Shown here: positions 6,183 to 9,561 of the stretch, piece after piece
Position numbering within the stretch: position 1 is the stretch's first letter
Layout: the number at the start of each line of letters is the position of its first letter
DNA from: Synergistaceae bacterium
GTDB taxonomy: Bacteria > Synergistota > Synergistia > Synergistales > Aminobacteriaceae
Assembly: GCA_017447325.1 (NCBI GenBank)
Contig: JAFSNU010000012.1
Coordinates: 1-9,561, forward strand
DNA length: 9,561 nt
Direction: 5' to 3'
Position numbers and translations under genes: made by a program
The notes under the pieces: model-generated
What the model saw: the letters and a program-made list of their open reading frames with translations, nothing else
Database searches by the model: none
What the model was told of the DNA's origin: nothing

Positions 6183-8198
6183 CTAACTAACTCTGCTGCC
6201 CAGCGGTATATCAGACTCGGGTACAACAAGCGTTAAAGCTTCAGACACGCCGTCCTTCTTCACGCTTGCTGCTAATATCATTCCGTTGCTCTCGATGCCG
6301 CATAACTTCGCCGGCTTTAAATTGCATACTAAAATTACGCGCTTGCCGACTAACTCTTCAGTCGTGAAAAATGCTTTAATTCCCGAGCAGACCGTCCGCG
6401 TCTCATAGCCTAAATCAACTTCAAGCTTATATAATTTTTTAGATTTTTTAATCTCTTCGGCCTTGATAATTTTTGCGACGCGCATCTCGACCGCTTTAAA
6501 ATTATCAATTTCGATCTCCGGCTCATGCTCGATAATATTTTCAGTCTCGCCGGCCTCAGCCGCTTTAACTTCAGCTTTAACTTCTACATCTTTAATATCT
6601 TTATTCTCTAAATTTAAATTCTCCATTTTCTTTCGCATAGCCTCTTTCTTTGCTTCAAAATTTTTCTGCCATTCTTTTAAATCAATTCTTGGGAACAAAA
6701 CTTCCGCCTTGTTGACTTTCACGCCCGCGCCGTCTCCGAAATTAAAATTATCATAATTTCCAAGCTCTTTAATGCCGAGCTGCGCAAGCATTTTATTTGA
6801 CGTGTCCGGGACATACGGCGCAATTAATAAAGCTATAAATCTTAAAGACTCATACAAGCTTAATAATACGCAGTCTAATTTCTCAGCTTGATTAATATCT
6901 TTCGCAAGCTTCCAAGGCTCGGTCTCGTCAATAAATTTATTCGCGCGCGATATAAACGCCCAAATATTTTTTAACGCCTCGTCAAACGCAAATTTATTTA
7001 AATTTAAATCTACAGCCTCTAAAGTCTTTAACGCAAAATCTTTAAGCTCGCCGCTCACAGCTCCGGCCGGGACGACGCCGCCCCGATAGCTCTCGATCAT
7101 CTGCAAAGTGCGATTTAATAAATTTCCTAAATCATTTGCAAGATCACTATTAATTCTGCCGACCAAAGCAGGCTCGGAAAAATCTCCGTCGTTGCCGAAC
7201 GGCACTTCGCGCATTAAAAAATATCTGAACGGATCAAGCCCGTACTCCTCGACCATTTTAAACGGATCAATAACATTGCCCTTGGACTTGCTCATCTTCT
7301 CGCCGTTAAACGTCCACCAGCCGTGAGCGATTATAGATTTCGGCAAGTCTATTCCCAAAGCCAGCAGCATGAGCGGCCACGTCACGCAGTGAAATCTGAT
7401 TATATCCTTGCCGACCATGTGATACGCGCTTGGCCAGAATTTATTAAATAAATCCAAATTCTCAGAGCCGTAATTTAAAGCCGAGATATAATTTATTAAA
7501 GCATCGAACCAGACATAGACAACATGTTTCTCGTCGCCGGGCACAGGAATTCCCCATTTTAAAGTTGTGCGCGACACAGACTGATCGCGAACGCCGCTCT
7601 TCAAGAAACTCATTATTTCATTATATCTAATACGCGGCATCACGCCGTTTAAATTATTTTCATAATATTTAATTAACTCGTCAACATACTTTGAGCACTT
7701 AAAGAAATAACTCTCTTCAGTCATGATAGTCAAAGGACGTCCACAGTCGGGGCAAGTCTTCCCGCCGTTCTTAATTATTATACTTGACTCCGGCACATAC
7801 GTCTCGCACGGCACGCAGTAATAGCCTTTATAATTACCCTTATAAATATCGCCCTGATCCATTAATTTTTTGAACACGGCCTGCACTGTCTTAATATGCC
7901 GCTCGTCAGTCGTGCGAATAAAATCATCGTTGCTAATATTCAGCACGCGCCATAGCTCTTTAAAATTTAAATGAATTTTGTCAACCAAAGCCTGAGGCGT
8001 TATGCTTTGCTTCTCAGCCGACTGTTGAATTTTTTGCCCATGCTCGTCAGTTCCAGTCAAGAAATGCACGTCATAGCCTTTAAGTCTCTTATAGCGCGAC
8101 ACAACATCGCACGCTATCGTCGTGTAAGCGTGGCCGATATGCGGAACGTCGTTCACGTAATAAATCGGCGTCGTGATGTAAAAATTTTTATCGCTCAA
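6183..8198 (-). CDS. metG: Methionyl-tRNA synthetase
   Basis: The enzyme activates methionine with ATP and charges tRNA-Met in the cytoplasm. Its 671 residues contain the whole bacterial architecture. The class I signature PHIGHAY is at 19-25. The zinc knuckle has cysteines 128, 131, 150 and 153 (CVPC...CPDC). The catalytic stretch GTDEHGQKI is at 49-57 and the KMSKS loop at 301-305 in GEKMSKSKGNVIDP. An anticodon-binding helical domain includes ETEPWKLAKD (425-434). A charged, lysine- and glutamate-rich linker (about 510-562) joins a C-terminal EMAP-II/Trbp-like tRNA-binding domain (about 563-671). The start is the TTG at 8198, backed by GGAGGG with a 9-nt spacer. The upstream gap shows no T-box or other leader structure that I can recognise. 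It is transcribed divergently from the small HTH gene. Nothing unusual is seen in the active site. Confidence 0.98.
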   Translation of the reverse strand: MSDKNFYITTPIYYVNDVPHIGHAYTTIACDVVSRYKRLKGYDVHFLTGTDEHGQKIQQSAEKQSITPQALVDKIHLNFKELWRVLNISNDDFIRTTDERHIKTVQAVFKKLMDQGDIYKGNYKGYYCVPCETYVPESSIIIKNGGKTCPDCGRPLTIMTEESYFFKCSKYVDELIKYYENNLNGVMPRIRYNEIMSFLKSGVRDQSVSRTTLKWGIPVPGDEKHVVYVWFDALINYISALNYGSENLDLFNKFWPSAYHMVGKDIIRFHCVTWPLMLLALGIDLPKSIIAHGWWTFNGEKMSKSKGNVIDPFKMVEEYGLDPFRYFLMREVPFGNDGDFSEPALVGRINSDLANDLGNLLNRTLQMIESYRGGVVPAGAVSGELKDFALKTLEAVDLNLNKFAFDEALKNIWAFISRANKFIDETEPWKLAKDINQAEKLDCVLLSLYESLRFIALLIAPYVPDTSNKMLAQLGIKELGNYDNFNFGDGAGVKVNKAEVLFPRIDLKEWQKNFEAKKEAMRKKMENLNLENKDIKDVEVKAEVKAAEAGETENIIEHEPEIEIDNFKAVEMRVAKIIKAEEIKKSKKLYKLEVDLGYETRTVCSGIKAFFTTEELVGKRVILVCNLKPAKLCGIESNGMILAASVKKDGVSEALTLVVPESDIPLGSRVS

Positions 8199-8389
8199 GT
8201 CTAATTACCCTCCGTAACTTTTGCAGTTATAATATAAAATCTTTTATTTATAATAACACTAAATTAAAATTAAAATTTAATTTAATTTTTTCATAGCCTT
8301 TAGCGTCAGCTTCCTATAATAAAATTTGTGATATTATAATCCAAATAATTTATAATAATTATAAATAATAAGGAGCTTGTAATTTATTA
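8199..8389. promoter_or_regulatory. Divergent A+T-rich intergenic region between metG and the HTH gene
   Basis: This 191-bp gap must hold promoters for both divergent genes. On the plus strand there are two perfect TATAAT boxes (8315-8320 and 8335-8340). The second lies 50 bp before the HTH start, but its -35 region is poor (TTCCTA at 8311-8316, 18-bp spacer). On the minus strand TATATT (8236-8231) is the best -10 candidate for metG, with no clear -35. The middle (8260-8290) consists of TTTAAA/AATTTT-type sequence without visible structure. Exact start sites cannot be fixed. Confidence 0.4.
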
Positions 8390-8656
8390 ATGGATATAGA
8401 TTTAGTCAGCGTGACAGAAGCTATGCAGATTATGAATTTAAGTAAATCTCAAGTTTTATGGCTTTGTAATAATGGCCGGCTCGACGCTAAGAAAGTCGGC
8501 AACACTTGGGTGATAGCCCGTGCCTCAGCCGAGAATTACAAGCCCTCGCCTCGCGGTTTTGCTGTCGTATGGCAGCGACGGCGCGACGAGGCAAAGAAAT
8601 TTAACGACGAGATCAAAGCAGCTATTAAAGATGCAACACAACAAAAACAAAATTAA
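8390..8656 (+). CDS. Small excisionase-like helix-turn-helix protein
   Basis: This 88-residue protein carries an HTH_17/MerR-like winged helix domain in residues 7-50. VTEAMQIMNLSKSQVLWLCNN (8-28) forms the helix-turn-helix, and GRLDAKKVGNTWVIAR (29-44) forms the wing with the usual G..W.I pattern. The C-terminal part (58-88), starting VVWQRRRDEAKKFNDEIKAA, is a highly charged, probably helical tail. The DNA-binding fold is clear; the role is not. There is no integrase, phage gene or toxin partner nearby, so it is more likely a chromosomal regulator than a true excisionase. It is the only plus-strand gene, divergent from metG and convergent with the exported protein at 8808. The AAGGAG site at 8370-8375 is 14 nt from the ATG, longer than usual, and no in-frame alternative start exists between them. 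Confidence 0.75.
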   Translation: MDIDLVSVTEAMQIMNLSKSQVLWLCNNGRLDAKKVGNTWVIARASAENYKPSPRGFAVVWQRRRDEAKKFNDEIKAAIKDATQQKQN

Positions 8657-8662
8657 TAATAT

Positions 8663-8693
8663 AAAAACAGCCCTTAACGCAAGAGCTGTTTTT
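8663..8693. terminator. Bidirectional terminator between convergent genes
   Basis: AAAAACAGC (8663-8671) pairs perfectly with GCTGTTTTT (8685-8693). Inside it, CTT/AAG pairs follow after one mismatch. On the plus strand it is followed by more T residues (TTTTTATTTTTA) and ends the HTH transcript 7 bp after its stop codon. Because the left arm begins with A residues, the minus strand also gives a stem with a T-tract, so it can stop transcription from the exported-protein gene as well. Confidence 0.85.
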
Positions 8694-8697
8694 ATTT

Positions 8698-8776
8698 TTA
8701 AAATTATTAAATCATTCCGCAAGCTTAAAATAAAAATTTTTCGCAAGCTTAAAATAATTTTAATTAGCCCGCAAGC
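8698..8776 (-). repeat. Three degenerate tandem repeats of GCTTGCG...TTTTAA
   Basis: On the minus strand three consecutive units begin with GCTTGCG (8776-8770, 8748-8742 and 8724-8718), continue with 13-14 or fewer variable A+T-rich bases and end in ATTTTAA or ATTTTAA-like sequence. Unit lengths are 28, 24 and 27 nt. On the plus strand two copies share the 16-nt string CGCAAGCTTAAAATAA (8718-8733 and 8742-8757). The array fills the space between the two convergent genes' 3' ends. Spacers are not conserved in length or sequence as in a CRISPR array. Confidence 0.6.
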
Positions 8777-8787
8777 CTCGCAGAGCT
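8771..8787 (-). repeat. Second copy of the 17-nt 3'-end element
   Basis: The plus-strand sequence GCAAGCCTCGCAGAGCT is identical to 6150-6166. In both places it lies 17-20 bp downstream of the stop codon of a minus-strand gene (metG and the exported protein). It contains a small hairpin, CTC-GCA-GAG, here extended by AAG/CTT (8773-8775 with 8786-8788). It overlaps the first unit of the tandem array. It may be a dispersed palindromic element or a terminator module. Confidence 0.55.
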
Positions 8788-8807
8788 TAAATTAAAACTA
8801 AAAATTT

Positions 8808-9347
8808 TTAGCCGGCCGCCGGCAAAGGCACTTCAAATCTTTCATGTAACACGTCAACGCCCGGGCTGTCCCAGTCTTCAGCTTCAGGGACGGACCAACG
8901 CTCTACGACGCAATTTTCATCGTTAGTGCCCACAGCTATATAATCTTCTGTTTCAGTAGGCTCGGCAACCGGCGTAATTAAAATTTCTCCGGGTTTATTA
9001 TTCATGTCCGAAAAAATTTCAAGCACGGCAACGCCACGCCATGGCAAAGCGTCCGGCGCAGTCCCGCGCTTCTTGTCCGGCACGCAGTACGTGAACACGC
9101 AGCGATAATCATCGATCCAGTATAAAGGCAAATAGCCCTGCACTCTTCCAAACAATTTATCGTTCTTGCCGTCCGTAGTATATAAATCTATAGTATGCGG
9201 CAATTTTAATAAAACTATCACGCTCTTCAACGGGGCAACTTCAAGCTCGTCATAATCATTTGGATTGATCTTCGCCGCCCATGCGCCCGAGGCTAAAATT
9301 AAAACTAAAATCATCAACGCAAATAAATTTAAAAATTTCACCCGCAT
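8808..9347 (-). CDS. Exported protein of unknown function
   Basis: This 179-residue protein has a Sec signal peptide (residues 1-24, MRVKFLNLFALMILVLILAS..., cleavage after AWA). The mature part is rich in beta-forming and acidic segments, such as KSVIVLLKLPHTIDLYTTDG (41-60), GYLPLYWIDDYRCVFTYCVP (71-90) and RGVAVLEIFSD (104-114), and ends with an acidic tail (151-179). Three cysteines (C83, C88, C146) could allow a disulfide in the periplasm. I recognise no family. There is no lipobox or membrane anchor beyond the signal sequence. The ATG at 9347 follows AAGGAG with an ideal 8-nt spacer. The preceding DUF1294 gene ends 28 bp upstream on the same strand, so co-transcription is likely. Confidence 0.7.
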   Translation of the reverse strand: MRVKFLNLFALMILVLILASGAWAAKINPNDYDELEVAPLKSVIVLLKLPHTIDLYTTDGKNDKLFGRVQGYLPLYWIDDYRCVFTYCVPDKKRGTAPDALPWRGVAVLEIFSDMNNKPGEILITPVAEPTETEDYIAVGTNDENCVVERWSVPEAEDWDSPGVDVLHERFEVPLPAAG

Positions 9348-9375
9348 AATTAAAACTCCTTCCTATTTAAATATA

Positions 9376-9561
9376 TTAAATATAATAATAAATCAAAACG
9401 TGAATTACCGCCGCAAAAATTATTATAAATATAAATATAAAATTCCGCGTCTTGTGCCGGAAAATTTTCATCCCGCAAAACGCTCCGACAAATCCTCCGG
9501 CCAAGGCTAATAAATGCAAAACTAACTCAGGCACTCGCCAAAAATTTTTCAGCGATAAAAA
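9376..9561 (-). CDS. DUF1294 membrane protein, C-terminal part
   Basis: The frame is open from the right window edge down to a TAA stop at 9376-9378 and encodes the last 61 residues. The segment RVPELVLHLLALAGGFVGAFC (positions 9-29 of the visible part) followed by GMKIFRHKTRN (30-40) matches the core of DUF1294, in which a membrane helix is followed by a conserved FRHKT motif. A second hydrophobic helix (about 41-60) and a YYYI end complete the protein. DUF1294 proteins are small inner-membrane proteins of unknown function. The N-terminus lies outside the window. The gene runs toward the exported protein gene with a 28-bp gap. Confidence 0.75.
   Translation of the reverse strand, partial: FLSLKNFWRVPELVLHLLALAGGFVGAFCGMKIFRHKTRNFIFIFIIIFAAVIHVLIYYYI

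Noticed and set aside
8199..8389. T-box or other riboswitch upstream of metG
   Set aside because: The 5' region on the minus strand is short and A+T-only, with no conserved T-box motif or antiterminator hairpin.
8525..8746. Minus-strand frame opposite the HTH gene
   Set aside because: It crosses a clear bidirectional terminator and the tandem repeats, and it overlaps the HTH gene with its recognisable domain.
8698..8776. CRISPR array
   Set aside because: Only a 7-nt core repeats well, and the intervening sequence is A+T-rich filler rather than distinct spacers; no cas gene is present.
9265..9510. Plus-strand 81-codon frame at the right end
   Set aside because: It is antisense to both the exported protein's signal peptide region and the DUF1294 C-terminus, both of which are better supported.

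Overview
This 9.6 kb window looks like chromosomal DNA of an anaerobic, probably gut-associated bacterium. Intergenic stretches are extremely A+T-rich (runs of TTTAAA and AATTTT), while the genes are mixed in composition. Shine-Dalgarno sites are clear (AAGGAG, GGAGGG) and several genes start with TTG or GTG. The HD-domain protein, the MetRS with a C-terminal tRNA-binding domain and the overall style would fit an uncultured Synergistaceae member or a Firmicutes-like lineage. That assignment is inference and has low to moderate confidence. No phage, transposon, CRISPR array, rRNA or tRNA gene is visible. Every gene except one lies on the minus strand.

Layout from left to right, with minus-strand genes read right to left: (1) 1-59, the TTG start of an unidentified gene cut by the left edge, with a promoter candidate behind it. 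(2) 237-932, an exported SagB-type nitroreductase-fold protein with its own terminator. (3) 1059-2054, an orphan periplasmic ABC-type substrate-binding protein, again with its own terminator. (4) 2158-3543 and 3530-4183, a NarX-type sensor kinase and a LuxR-type response regulator that overlap by 14 bp. (5) 4208-4771, an HD-domain phosphohydrolase-like protein. (6) 4779-4880, a 33-residue one-helix membrane peptide. (7) 4873-6060, a DUF2157 multi-pass membrane protein. (8) 6183-8198, metG. (9) 8390-8656 on the plus strand, a small excisionase-like helix-turn-helix protein. (10) 8808-9347, an exported protein of unknown function. (11) 9376-9561, the C-terminal end of a DUF1294 membrane protein cut by the right edge.

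DUF2157, the mini-ORF, the HD protein, the response regulator and the kinase are spaced from overlapping to 24 bp apart and probably form one transcript (6060 to 2158). It ends at a perfect 16-bp A/U hairpin. The substrate-binding protein follows immediately with no permease or ATPase. It may feed a transporter encoded elsewhere, or it may be a sensory partner of the kinase, as in known three-component systems. The latter is a hypothesis.

The most distinctive non-coding signals are two related hairpin terminators with compensatory base changes, a 17-nt element repeated just downstream of two different genes, and a three-copy degenerate tandem repeat between the two convergent genes. I did not find a convincing new multi-gene system. 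The best leads are the kinase/regulator/binding-protein cluster, the small membrane peptide and the recurring 3'-end repeats.
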